From contig UESW01004076.1 of NCBI GenBank assembly GCA_900491605.1, positions 65,231 through 129,230 of the forward strand: DNA of 64,000 bases, written 5' to 3'. Every line of letters begins with the position of its first letter. The first letter of the stretch is position 1. The position numbers and the translations under genes were made by a program. The notes below the pieces were generated by a model, which worked only from the letters and a program-made list of their open reading frames with translations, did no database searches and was not told the DNA's origin. Below, piece by piece: positions 13,052 to 24,140 of this stretch. Source of the stretch: Calamus simplicifolius (taxonomy: Eukaryota; Streptophyta; Magnoliopsida; Arecales; Arecaceae).

Positions 13052-13070
13052 TCCCCTACCTGGCGCAATC
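13052..13070 (-). other. Primer-binding-like site of the gag-only element
   Basis: Directly inside the right LTR, the minus strand reads GATTGCGCCAGGTAGGGG. Its position fits a tRNA primer-binding site. I do not assign the tRNA. Confidence 0.55.
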
Positions 13071-15207
13071 TGATGACGCCCGGTCACTATCCTGGACATC
13101 AGGAAGAAGGCTGATCCGCAACCTTCGATGCGCCGAATGGCCTGCAAAAAAGTCCCAAGACCGGGGGTCCTTCGATGAGACCCTCCGATGCCCAAGTCAG
13201 CAATCGGGTCACAGCAGAGAAGGAGCTCAAAAGAGCTCTTAAAAAAGGGGAGATCTCAGAAGGACCGAATTTTTTCTGAGTATTAGGGTATCAAGTGTGT
13301 AAACTTGCGTTACCTGGTTCTCGAAGTGATTTACCCTTTTATAGGGGTTGACGCTGGCGCATCACATGGGTTTACGTGAAGTCAGAATGTCTGCTGAGCC
13401 CTTGCATGAATCTGGGCTGGTTGGTGGGCTACGTCCCATCAGTTGGGTAGTGGGCTAGCGTGGCCAGTGGGTTGTTAGATCTGGCGCTGTCAGGCGGCGC
13501 ACGTCAGAGAGGTGGCGCCCTGAACTGATAGGGCCATGCTGGGGCTGATCTGGGGGGAACTGGAAATCCCGTCTTATCAGGGCTGAGCCGGGTCGACCCA
13601 AGATGGCTGGGGCCAATCCCGCTGGCAAGAAAGTGCCGGGCGGCACCGAATTGACGGACTCGGAGGCGTCGGGGCTGAGTTGGGCCGACCGGGGATGGCC
13701 TTGGCCGACTCGCGGAATTGGAGACGCCGGGGCCGAGTCGGGCCGGCCGGGGATGGCCTTGGCTGACTCGGCGGAACTGGAGACGCGGGGACGATTGGGA
13801 GGTGCCGGGGCTGCCCAGCTTGGAGATGTAGGGGGCCGGCTAGGAAGATGCCGGGGCCGGCTAGCTTGGAGACGTAGGGGGCCGGCTAGGAAGATGCCGG
13901 GGCCGGCTGGGAAGTGCCGGGGCCACCTAGCCTGGAGACGTAGGGGGCCGGCTACGAAGATGCCGGGGCCGGCTAGGAAGTGCCGGGGCCGCCTAGCTTG
14001 GAGATGTAGGGGGCCGGCTAGGACGTGTCGGGGCCGCCTAGGAAGTGCGGGGCCGACTGGGAAGTGCCGGGGCCGCCTAGCTTGGAGATGTAGGGGGCCG
14101 GCTAGGGAGATGTTAGGGCCAGCTGGGAAGTGCCGGGCCGGCTGGGAAGTACCGGGGCCGCCTAGCTTGGAAGTGCTGAGGCCGCCTAGCTTGGAAGTGT
14201 CGGGGCCGCCTAGCTTGGAGACGTAGGGGGCCAGCTAGGAAGGTACCGGGGCCGGCTGGGAAGTGCTGAGGCTGCCTAGCTTGGAGATGTAGGGGGCCGG
14301 CTAGGAAGGTGCCGGGGCTGCCTGGGAAGTACAGGGGCCGGCTGGGAAGTGCCGGGGCAGCCGAGCTTGGAGACGTAGGGGGTCGGCTAGGGAGATGCCG
14401 GGGCCGGCTGGGAAGTGCCGGGGCCGCCTAGCTTGGAAGTGCCGGGGCCGCCTAGCTTGGAGACGTAGGGGGCCGGCTAGGAAGGTGCCGGGGCCGCCTG
14501 GCTTGGAGAAGCGGCCTTGGAGGTGTCATCCTTTGGGGCCGTCGGTCTTGAAGGTGTCGGCCTTTGGGGCCGTCGGTCTTGGAGCCATCGGTTTTGGAGG
14601 TGTCGGCCTTTGGGGCCATCGTCTTCGAGCTATCGGCCTTTGGGGCCGTCGGTCTTGGAGCCATCGGTCTTGGAGGTGTGGCCTTTGGGGCCGTCGGTCT
14701 TGGAGCTGTCGGCCTTTGAGGCCATCGGACTTGGAGCCATCGGTCTTGGAGGTGTCAGCCTTTGGGGCTGTCGGTCTTGGAGCCGTCGGTCTTGGAGGTG
14801 TCGGCCTTTGGGGCCGTCGGTCTTGGAGCCATCGGTCTTGGAGGTGTGGCCTTTGGGCCGTCGGTCTTGGAGCTATCGGCCTTTGGGGCAGTCGGTCTCG
14901 GAGGTGTCGGCCTTTGAGGCCGTCGGTCTTGGAGCTGTCGGCCTTTGGGGCCGTCGTCTTGGAGCTGTCGGCCTTTGGGGCCATCGGTCTTGGAGGTGTC
15001 GGCCTTTGGGGCCTGGTCTTGGAGCCATCGGTCTTGGAGGTGTCGGCCTTTGGGGCCGTCGGTCTTGGAGCCATCGGTCTTGGAGGTGTCGGCCTTTGGG
15101 GCCGTCGGTCTTGGAGCCGTCGGTCTTGGAGGTGTCGGCCTTTGGGGCCGTCGGTCTTGGAGTCATCCAAAAAATTTTATTTTTCATGGGGTCAACTGGC
15201 CCCATCA
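13071..15207 (-). repeat. LTR of the gag-only element (5' LTR in element orientation)
   Basis: About 2.14 kb. It has the same architecture as the left copy, with arrays at about 13790-14510 and 14515-15165, but different repeat numbers and scattered indels. The copies have therefore drifted since insertion. Confidence 0.92.
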
Positions 15208-15212
15208 GTATG

Positions 15213-15775
15213 GAGAAGAGTTACTCGATGTATCTCAGCTCCAAAGCTTCCTCCGTTGATCTTAATAGTTTTATGAATGGTGCAATTAGGAGAAGCTAAA
15301 GATAATCCCCAAGAATGTAAGGTGAGCTACTTTTAGCATAATGGTTTAGAAGAAAACTCATGACACGGCTTCAAAATTAGGATCTTGAGAATTGCTTGAT
15401 TGTTTATCTCTTACAGTTGGGATGGGCAGTCCAGTTCTGTCTTTAATGCTCTGAGGAATGACTACATGAAACCCAGGATCAATGAGGTAACCAATCACCT
15501 AAACCTTTTTCAAGGATCTGCTCATGGAGTTCTTGCTCTTGATATTTTGGGAGCAATAATAGTTATATAGTTGATTAATGATGGTTAGTGCATCTTATGG
15601 AGTGTCATACTCCCTTTTGCAGGACATTTACCATTTCTTTTTCATCTTTTTAGTGTTACAATACTTCTTGCATAGATCATCCATGCATTTCCTAAAAGCA
15701 GATTGCTTGGTATACTGTCTAACAGGTTGATGAGCTCCTGTCCCTGGAGTCAATGTCACTATATATATTGGACAG
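15213..15775 (+). pseudogene. SCPL exons 8 (3' part), 9 and 10 beyond the retrotransposon
   Basis: The reading frame leaves the element as MEKSYSMYLSSKASSVDLNS directly after the target duplication. It is lost at about 15294, where removing one base difference would continue into a KLKIIPKNV-like family motif. Exon 9 (15417-15486) is intact and reads WDGQSSSVFNALRNDYMKPR. Exon 10 (15726-15775) starts VDELLS and then needs a one-base shift to reach VNVTIYIGQ. These lesions are independent of the insertion. Confidence 0.85.
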
Positions 15776-18077
15776 GTATGAATTCCATCAATCAATTCAC
15801 TTCATTTTATCCTTTACTTAGTGACCCACAAAAAGTTGGCTGCACCTGGAATGATGCAAATAAATTATAAAATATAAAATTACATATTACATTTTTACAT
15901 TTTCTTGGTTATGAGAACAGCCCTAGAAAAAGAAATTTCTGAAGAAAGTGAAAAAACCTACATTATAAATTTCTTTGTATAAGATGTAATTTATTATGCT
16001 CTGGACCATTAAGAATGTGAATCTCCTTTGTCATTTCTTGTGATCGGTGAAAAATGTAGTTTTTTATCAAAGAGATATGAAGCAAGTACCAGAAAATTTG
16101 GCAGTTAAACATGTATGTGTTATGATATGTAAGCTTATTGGCATTCTACACTGATATGTCCCGAAAAAGTCTTTGTGCACCGGCCTCTGGTGCACTAAGC
16201 GCGCACTGGGCGTGTGCATTGGCCGCCCGCCCGTGCGAGAGCTCGTGCGGGGCGCGTCGCGGCCCAATGGACCATGGCATGCACGCTCGCATGGGCGCAC
16301 GGCGAATGGCCACGCTCGATGCGCGCTTTGTGCACAGGAGGCCGATGCACAAAAACTTTTCCTATGTCCCCACTCATAGCCCTAGATAAAGACTTTTCCT
16401 ATGTCCCCACTCATAACCATAGACAAAGTCACGCTGTCATGGTTTCCTATTCACGCATAGTTTCAACGAAAATAATATTTTAAAGATTATCAATCATCCA
16501 TTCTGATTTTCAATGAATGTGGAACCACCAACAAAAACTTTTGCAACCTTTTCTTTTGAGTGAAAAAAAAAAAATATTTGTAACCTTGTTATTGAGATGG
16601 ACATGTGATGCAGGGCGATATTCAAAACGCCTGCAACTCAAGAACGATCTAATCTTGAGAAAAGAATTCGTCCAGGTTTGGTTCGAATCTTGACAAGAAA
16701 AGGGGAAAATTTTGAATTTTGATCACTCACAATCCGAAATTTAAAGGAAGAGCAATTGAATTTTCAATTCAATTGTTTTGAATCAAAAAAAAAAAACATT
16801 CATCTCCATTCAAGAAAAAAAAAGGAAATCTCAAAATAGCGTCTTTCTTCTCTGCCTTTGACGGCCGCCCAAAACCAACCTAAATAAAAAAGATAAAACC
16901 CTAACATCATAAGTTTAGTTAAAAATTACAACTATGCCATTAAAAACAAAACAGGCCCAAAACTCCTATCAAACGAGCCCGGATGGCCAAATCCACAGCA
17001 GCTCATCGCCAAAGGCGATGATTTGAATCAGCAGTCCGTTTCCATGTGACCAGCCAAGTTTGGGCCCAGTCCGACACAGTAGCTGACCGAATTCGATTGA
17101 CCCAAAGTGTCAAAATGAAGTCGGGTCAATTCCGTACACTCGGCCCAAACATGGAATTTCAAGCCCGTTTGTTCTGCAACCTCTTGGACCTTCGTAGACT
17201 ACCTGGCGTGGGCTTCCCTGAAGTGGCCTGCTGACTCTGGGTTGCTGGTACAGGAACATCCAAGGACTGGTTCGACTGATCCGAACTCTGGTCTGAACTG
17301 ATGTCCTCATCAACATGTTTGTTGAGAGATGTGAGGGCTCTAAACTAGCAAACTGGACATATATGGATACAGGGGGTGCTTGATGGTGAGGAGCTAAGGA
17401 AGATGTCTAAAGTAACATTAATGGAAGCTGTGAGAAAGGATTTGGAATAGCTTATCATAGCCGTTGAGGACAAGGCACTGGTCTACTGGTGTCATACCCA
17501 TATGTCATGTTAAATGACCATTCTGCCCCTTTTCTAGGAGAGCATTCTAACTAGGAACATGAAAGGATAATGGACTATCAGTTAACAGTTCATTAACAAA
17601 TCAGATTCCCAAGAGAAGTGAAAGCCCATCCTCCTAATGCCGATGATCTGATGATTCTTCTACGATCAGCAACAGGTGGAAGTGGACAATTAAAGGTTTT
17701 GGCTCCAGTCCTAGCAACAAATCCAATGTCCAACAAACTGGAGTTTATTGATTGAAATGAATGAAATGGGCTGAAGTACATAATATAGGAAATGGGCATC
17801 GGGCTTGTGCCGTAATATGCTTGATAGATATTAGAGAATCTGTTTGAAAAGCCTTGCTAATATTTACATGTACAAAATACACTAGGAGTAAGGTTTGAAT
17901 GGCTTCAACAGTCTTGTTGAGATGCTTTCCTTACAAATTTTTCAAACACGTTTCCTCTTTCAGAGAGCTTAAAATTAGCAACTCCATCAGAAAAAGTAGG
18001 TCTAAATCAATTATAGTAAATTACGTTGTCCTCTATCTCTGCGTACACTAACATTGGGTTTTGTTGGTTGTGTCAAG
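15776..18077 (+). other. SCPL intron 10 with inserted repeats
   Basis: This 2.3 kb stretch lies between exons 10 and 11. It contains the palindromic MITE at 16163-16362, then a direct duplication of about 35 bp (CTTTTCCTATGTCCCCACTC at about 16357 and 16392), and a 16600-17350 block with poly-purine runs and higher GC that looks like an old element remnant but shows no diagnostic domain. No coding sequence is supported. Confidence 0.55.
16163..16362. mobile_element. 200 bp GC-rich palindromic MITE
   Basis: The two ends pair without gaps for the first 18 bases (GAAAAAGTCTTTGTGCAC against GGAAAAGTTTTTGTGCAT from the other strand). The homology continues inward through GCGCGC and on to the middle, so the whole element can fold as one hairpin of about 100 bp. 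An 8 bp direct repeat, TATGTCCC, flanks it at 16155-16162 and 16363-16370. The 8 bp duplication suggests hAT-type mobilisation, although the terminal bases are not the common hAT ones. The GC-rich interior is unusual for a MITE. Confidence 0.8.
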
Positions 18078-18124
18078 CTTGATGTGATTTGTGCAACCAA
18101 GGGCACCGAAGCATGGGTTCAGAA
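18078..18124 (+). pseudogene. SCPL exon 11 fragment, truncated
   Basis: After an AG at 18076-18077 the sequence reads LDVICATKGTEAWVQ, the family motif that follows exon 10. It breaks off at about 18124, where an unrelated repeat segment begins. The rest of the domain, including the region where the catalytic His is expected, was not found anywhere in the window. Confidence 0.8.
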
Positions 18125-18130
18125 CTAACA

Positions 18131-18226
18131 CCGATTTGCAAGGCCACAACACGTGACACGTCTTGCAAGTCTTTCGATTCCCGAACTAACACCGCTGCTC
18201 AAGCCTAGCTCAACCTCAACGACGTT
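18131..18226 (+). repeat. 96 bp repeat S1, host of the CACTA insertion
   Basis: It is about 90% identical to 30266-30361: both run from CCGATTTGCAAGGCC through CAACACGTGAC to CAACCTCAACGACGTT. Here it follows the broken SCPL exon 11 and is interrupted at its right end by a CACTA terminus, while the other copy continues uninterrupted. GTT at 18224-18226 is the candidate 3 bp target site. Confidence 0.8.
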
Positions 18227-19240
18227 CACTATAAGAAAATACTGAAATAGCGACACAAATTTAGTAACGCATCATTGCGTCGCTAAATTGTGACCACTTT
18301 GCGACGCCTCAGTGACAACAAAACATTGCGACACAATTAGCGACGCATTAGCGACTCATTAAACCAGAATATAAAAAAAATTATTTTTTTTATTTAGCAA
18401 CGCAAATAATGCGTCGCAATATTTTTAAATTAATTTTTATAAAATATAAATATGGAAAAAAATATTGCGACGCAACTCAATGCGTCGCAATGTTTTTAAA
18501 AAAATTAAATATGTTAAATAGCGACGCACAATAAACTAAAAAAATTAGAAAAATTATTTTTAATTTAGCGATGCACCAATTGCATCGCAAATAATTTAAA
18601 TAAAATTAATTTTTATAAAATATAAATATTAGGAAAAAATATTGCGATGCAACTTAGTGCGTCGCAATATTTTTTTAAAAAATTAAATACGTTAAATAGC
18701 GACGCATTAGCGACGCAATAAATCAAAAAATTAGAATTTTTTTTTAATATAGCGACGCAATAACTGCGTCACATTATTTTAAATAAAATTAATTTTTATA
18801 AACTATAAATATGAGAAAAAATAATTGCGACGCAACATAGTGCATCGCAATGTTTTTTTAAAAATTAATTATATTAAATAGCGACGCATTAGCGATGCAA
18901 TTAACCAAAAAATTAGAAAATAATTTTTAATTTAGCAACGCAATATATGCGTTAATTATTTTAAATAAAATAAATTTTTATAAAGTATAGTTATGAGAAA
19001 AAATATTGATGCAATTAAGTGCGTCGTAATATTTTTTAAAAAATAATTATGTTAAATAGCGACGCATTAGCGACGCAATAAATCAAAAATAAGGAAAATT
19101 ATGTTTTAATTTAGCGATGCACTTGTTGCGTCAAAATATTTTAAAAAAAATTAATTTTTATATAATATAATTATAATATTAAAAAATTACGATGCAACAC
19201 TTTGTGTTGCAATATTTTTAAAAAATTAATTATGTTAAAT
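18227..19240 (+). mobile_element. CACTA (CMC) transposon, 5' terminal and subterminal region
   Basis: It begins CACTATAAGAAAATAC, the classic CACTA terminal motif, right after GTT. The next kilobase is an AT-rich field of subterminal repeats in both orientations built on TAGCGACGCA and TGCGTCGC, the expected transposase-binding architecture. No transposase is present and no matching terminus (CTTATAGTG-type) was found in the window, so this is one end of a truncated or non-autonomous element. Confidence 0.8.
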
Positions 19241-21444
19241 AGTGATCGGTCCGAGATCGGTCGTGGCCGATCGGGATCAGGGCTTGGATCGATCGCAACC
19301 GTGGATTGTCGGCGATCGGACCGATCACAACGGTCCGAGATCGTCGTGGCCGATCGGGATCAGGGCTTGGATCGATCGCAACCGTCGGATCATCGGCGAT
19401 CGGACCGATCGCAACGGTCCAAGATCGGTCGTGGCCAATCGGGATCAGGGCTTGGATTGATCGCAACGGTCAAGATCGGTCGTGGCCGATCGGGATCAGG
19501 GATTGGATCAATCGCAACCGTCGGATCATCTGCGATCTTGGACAGATCGCAACGGTCCGGGATCGGTCGTGGCCGATCGGGATCAGGGCTTGGATCGATC
19601 GCAATCGTCGGATCGTCAGCGATCTCGGATCGATCGCAACGGTCTAGGATCGGTCGTGGCCGATCGGGATCAGGGCTTGGATCGATCGCAACCATCGGAT
19701 CATCGCCGATCAGACTGATCGCCACGGTGCGGGATCGGTCGTGACCGATCGGATCAGGCTTGGATCGATCGCAACCATCGGATCGTCAGCGATCTCGGAC
19801 TGATCGCAACGGTCCGGGATCGGTCATGGCCGATCGGGATCAGGGCTTGGATCGATCGCAACCGTCGGATCATCGCCGATCGAACCGATCGCCATGGTCC
19901 GGGATCAGTCGTGGCCGATTGGATCAGGGCTTGGATCGATCGCAACCATCCGATCAGCGATCTCGGACCGATCGCAACGGTCCGGGATTGGTCGTGGCCA
20001 ATCAGGATCAGGGCTTGGATCGATCGCAACCATCGGATCATCGACGATCGGACCGATCGCAATGGTCCGAGATCGATCGTGGCCGATCGGGATCAGGGCC
20101 TTGGATCGATCGCAACCGTCGGATCATCGGCGATCGGACCAATCGCCACTGTCTGCGATCGGTCATGGCCGATCGGGATCAGGGCTTGGATCGATCGCAA
20201 CCGTCGGATCCTCGCCGATCGGACTGATCGTAGGTCCGAGATCGGTCGTGGCCGTCAGGATCAGGGCCTGGATCGATCGCAATCTGTCGGATCGTCAGCG
20301 ATCTCGTACTGATCGCAACAGTCCGGGATCGGTCGTGGCCGATCAGGACAGGGCTTGGATCGATCGCAATCGTCAGAAGTCGATGATCGAACCGATCGCA
20401 ACGGTCCGAGATCGGTCGTGGCCGATCGGGATCAGGGCTTGGATCGCAACCGTCGGATCATCGGCGATCAGACCGATCGCCACTGTCCGAGATCGGTCGT
20501 GGTGATTGGGATCAGGGATTGGATCGATTTAAACCGTTAGATCGTCCGCGATCTCGGACCGATCGCAACGGTCCGGGATCGGATCGGTGGCCGATCGGGA
20601 TCAGGGATTGGATCGATCGCAACCGTCGGACGTCCACGATCTCGAACAGATTGCAACGGTCTGGGATCGATCGTGGCCGATCAGGATCAGGGCTTGGATC
20701 GATCGCAATCGTCGGATCGTCAGCGATCTCAGTACTGATCGCAACAGTCCGGGATCGATCGTGGCCGATCGGGATCAGGGCTTGGATCGATCGCAATTGT
20801 CGGATCGTCAGCGATCTCGTACTGATCGCAACAGTCCAGGATCGGTCGTGGCCGATCAGGATCAGGGCTTGGATCGATCGCATCATCGGATCGTCGACGA
20901 TGGTCTGATCGCAACGGTCCGAGATCGGTCATGGCCGATCGGATCAGGGCTTGGATCGATCGCAACGTCGATCATCAGCGATCGGACCGATCGCCACTGC
21001 CGAGATCGGTCGTGGCCGATTGGGATCAAGGATTGGATCGATCGCAACCGTCGTATCGTTCGCGATCTCGAACCGATCGCAAACGGTCTAGGATCGGTCA
21101 TGGCGATCGGGATCAGGGATTGGATCGATCGCAATCGTCGGATCGTCTGCGATCTCGGACGGATTGCAACAGTCCGGATCGGTCGTGGCCGATCAAAATC
21201 AGGGCTTGGATCGATCGCAACCGTCGGATCGTCGCCGATGGGACCGATCGCCATGGTTCAGGATCGGTCGTGGCCAATCGGGATCAGGGCTTGGATCGAT
21301 CGCAACCCATCAGATCGTCAGCGATTCTCGGACCGATCGCAACGGTCCGGGATCAGCGTGGCCGATCGAGATTAGGGCTAGGATCGATCGCACCCATTGG
21401 ATCGTTGGCGATCGACCGATCACAACGGTCCGAGACGGTCGTGA
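19241..21444. repeat. GATC-rich tandem array, about 84 bp unit
   Basis: About 26 degenerate copies of a unit with GATCGGTCGTGGCCGATCGG, then GATCAGGGCTTGGATCGATC and GCAACGGTCC. Units are phased at about 84-88 bp with small indels. The array follows the CACTA subterminal region without a visible border and may be internal to that element. The many GATC and CGATCG words give it short inverted symmetry. Confidence 0.9.
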
Positions 21445-21558
21445 CAAAGTTTTTGATTGTCCCTTTTAAGAATAGATCAGTCAAGAATTATTTCCACTTA
21501 AATAGAATTCAATAAGAATTAAAACATGAATAAAAGTTTTATTTCATAGCATCCAAGA

Positions 21559-22470
21559 GTGCATATTAAAATTAAAATTAAAGAGTTTTATTTTCTGACA
21601 TTAAGAAGGCAACAAGAAGGCACCAAATTCTTCCTGAACCAAACCAAAGCTGTGTTGAACCAGGCCGAAGACGATTTGAACCAAGCCAGGCTGAATCAAG
21701 GCATAGTCTCTCTGCAGACACCTCCAAGCCACGAACAGAGCCTTCACGCCACGAGCTTCTTCAAACAGAGCCTCCATGAATGCCTGCAGAACCTCTGGAC
21801 GGACGCCTCACGAACCCACGAACGGCTCCTGGGAACTCCTCTGAACTCTCATCCCTTTCCTCTGCAGACAAAGCTCTTTATATCAGACGCGCGGAGAGAG
21901 CGCTGGCTGCTTTCCTTCCACACTAAGGTTACTTCCCGATTTGGCACCCGGACAGATGCGAAGAGATTTCAGAGGGATCGTGGCGATATTACAGGGATTC
22001 CTCCGTCCAATTTAGCTTCAAATTTCTTTCTTAATTGTTGCCGGACCGTGAAATCAGAGAAAAGAAGAATCTGGGCTTCCTTCTTTAATTCCATTAAATC
22101 TGGGATACCTTTGGTAATTTCTGGTGTTGAGGATCTTTTCGGCAGCAAGGAGCTTCTCAGCGGCGATATTTTTAACGAAAAAATCAATCTCTGGGAACCT
22201 CTATGCGTCGCAGGCATTCGTTTGAACGAGCCTGGGAAGAAGATGATGAACTCGGCAGACCATCTACCGAGTTTGCTTAAAGATGCGTGCAAACAAAAAA
22301 TAAATCCTTGTAAATTTGCAATGTCTAAATTTATACATACTTTAGGAAAAACTGGAGTAACTATATCACTTTTTTTTCATACCTTCAAAAGTGGTGGCAG
22401 TCACCGTTCAACATTTAATATTTTATTTGCATGTTTCTCAAATTATCTCCTGTTCCATCTTGCTCTATAA
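21559..22470 (+). other. Long open frame of doubtful coding value in copy A
   Basis: A 303-codon frame starts MHIKIKIKEFYF and ends FSNYLLFHLAL. I recognise no domain. The same stretch in copy B (31008-31866) is broken by several indels, including a deletion of about 60 bp near 31615, with no sign that changes avoid breaking the frame. It contains a TATA-like CTCTTTATATCAGACG near 21877, so it could equally be an LTR or promoter remnant. Confidence 0.25.
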
Positions 22471-23499
22471 CCCAAGACATCATACTCCGTGTGAGATTAA
22501 TAAAGCCAGCACACAAGCAGAAACCTTGTTTATAGAAGATTTACGATTTAAAACTCCAATATATACAAGCATGAAACAAAATAGTAAAAATATTGTTCTA
22601 AATTCATGTATACCTGCTTCGATACCATATGTAAAAAATTTTAGTATTACATATGTCATATTTAGAATGTCAACTACATAATATAAAATTCATTATCATG
22701 CCTATTTGTGCCAACTTTAATATATGCTAGAGTTACAACTAATCCTTAAATCAAAGAGAAACACTTATCAAGAATGTTGTAGCTTAGATCTTTCTTTTCT
22801 TGCCCTTCCAACGGATGATGCTCATGATGGAAAAAGCTAATTACAGATATAAGAAGAAAAGGATGAGCAAGTCTATTTATAATGAAACACCAACATACCC
22901 TCACATCATAACTCACTATTAGGTTTTGAGCCTACACAAACTACTAACCACATCACCCAATAAAAAGTGTATATAATCCAAACTGCACAGGTCAAATATA
23001 TCAATAGTGAACCATCCTACATATATCATTGGATCAAATTTATCCAATCAATTTTTTAAACCCAAAATCACTAACAATTAATGTTGATTGTTATTGTATT
23101 TGCTAGTATTTAGTATTGCATTAGATTGAAAGCCCTATATACTCCCTAAGAATTTTTTCTTAAGAAATATGCGGCCATGTTATGTCACCGACTCAGATAC
23201 TAGGATCGAGGCATGGCACCTATAAAATCAAAATTAATCCTATGTTATAAATTCAAAATTAACCACAAGTTTTAGTGAGAGATATTGATGAGTATGATTA
23301 TGACTTTTTTATTTTAATATGAAAGTCAAATGGTATAAAATAAAAAATATATTGTTTATAAAATTCCATTCAAATATAATAATTTTAAACAAAAATAAAA
23401 ATATATATGTAGTTTTCCAAATGAATGCTAGGCCTAGAAAATATTTTATATTATTTTTTTTTTTTAAATTTTTTTTATATTTTTATTAATAATCTTTAT

Positions 23500-24140
23500 C
23501 ATCGATTGTTTCCTTCATCGCTATCCTTTACAATCATCATCATTAATGCTATGACCATCATCACCCAATACCATCCATTACTATCACTATTATACCTTCA
23601 TCACTATCCTTTACCACCACTATCGAATATCCACCAGACCCATCATTCTCCATAACAACAATTATATCTCCTCCTCCATCACTGACATCTACTACCATCG
23701 CCATCATACCTACGCTACTCGCCATCATACCTCAATCATCTAACACTATCTTCACCACCGACCACCCACAATTGCCATGACGATGACCACCACCACCTCA
23801 ATTATCATCGGTATTATAACCATTATTGCTATACTTCCATCATCACCATCCTCTTTTACCACTACCACCATCGTATCTTCAATACACTCACTATCTTTCA
23901 CCATCACCACCGTCATATCTCTACACTCACCTTCATCATCCACCACCATAATCGTCACTATACTTTCACCACCTACTAACACCACCATCAAACCTATGTG
24001 ATGCACCACCACGTCGCCCTCCACCACCTACCCCATACTTACACCATCTACCACTACTATTGCCCTTCACCACTTGCCACCACATCTCCATAATTCACTA
24101 CCTCCCCATCATCACCATCATATCTCCAATATTTACTGCC
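23500..24140. repeat. CCA/TCA-rich low-complexity block, copy A
   Basis: This stretch consists of degenerate CACCATCAT-type trinucleotides, giving Thr/Pro/Ile/Ser-rich frames on one strand and Val/Met/Asp-rich frames on the other. It is repeated in copy B at about 32890-33545. I treat it as simple sequence. Confidence 0.8.

Larger units (their letters stand above)
8199..15207 (-). mobile_element. Non-autonomous (gag-only) LTR retrotransposon in SCPL exon 8
   Basis: Two direct repeats, 8199-10363 and 13071-15207, begin TGATGACGCCCGG and end CCCCATCA. The 5 bp GTATG flanks the element at 8194-8198 and 15208-15212, which is a perfect target duplication. The internal part is only 2.7 kb and encodes a decayed gag on the minus strand with no protease, reverse transcriptase or integrase. 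In element orientation the 5' LTR is the right-hand one. A primer-binding-like site (TTGCGCCAGGTAGGGG, minus) adjoins 13071 and a G-rich polypurine tract adjoins 10363. The gag type suggests a Ty3/gypsy Tat-like parent supplying pol in trans. Confidence 0.93.
6589..18124 (+). pseudogene. Serine carboxypeptidase-like gene (SCPL51 type), broken by mutations and nested insertions
   Basis: Eleven exons align with plant class S10 carboxypeptidases: 6589-6727, 6832-6926, 7048-7155, 7254-7494, 7598-7641, 7740-7807, 7915-8020, 8121-8198 resuming at 15213-15321, 15417-15486, 15726-15775 and 18078-18124. All introns have GT-AG borders and phases that join in frame. The N-terminus is a Leu-rich signal peptide, fitting a vacuolar or secreted hydrolase. 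Exon 4 has DNPVGTGYSFVE and the nucleophile motif VAESYGGK (AESYGG rather than GESYGG, which to my knowledge is usual in the SCPL51 branch). Damage: a TAG at 7988-7990 in exon 7, a retrotransposon in exon 8, a one-base frameshift with TAA at about 15294-15300, a frameshift in exon 10 near 15745, and loss of everything after the opening of exon 11. The Asp and His of the triad would lie in the damaged or missing 3' part. Confidence 0.9.

Noticed and set aside
16138..16483. Several frames of 60-89 codons on both strands around 16200-16400
   Set aside because: They are explained by the GC-rich palindromic MITE, in which plus and minus frames mirror each other (for example CTGLWCTKRA and CIGLLCTKRA).
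19230..19245. AAATAGTG as a possible second CACTA end just before the array
   Set aside because: It is a variant of the internal AAATAGCGACGC subterminal repeat and lacks the preceding TTCTTATA needed for a matching terminus.
19202..21515. Long Asp/Arg/Ile/Gly-rich frames on both strands
   Set aside because: Translations of the GATC-rich array. Every frame of a unit near a multiple of three stays open for many copies.
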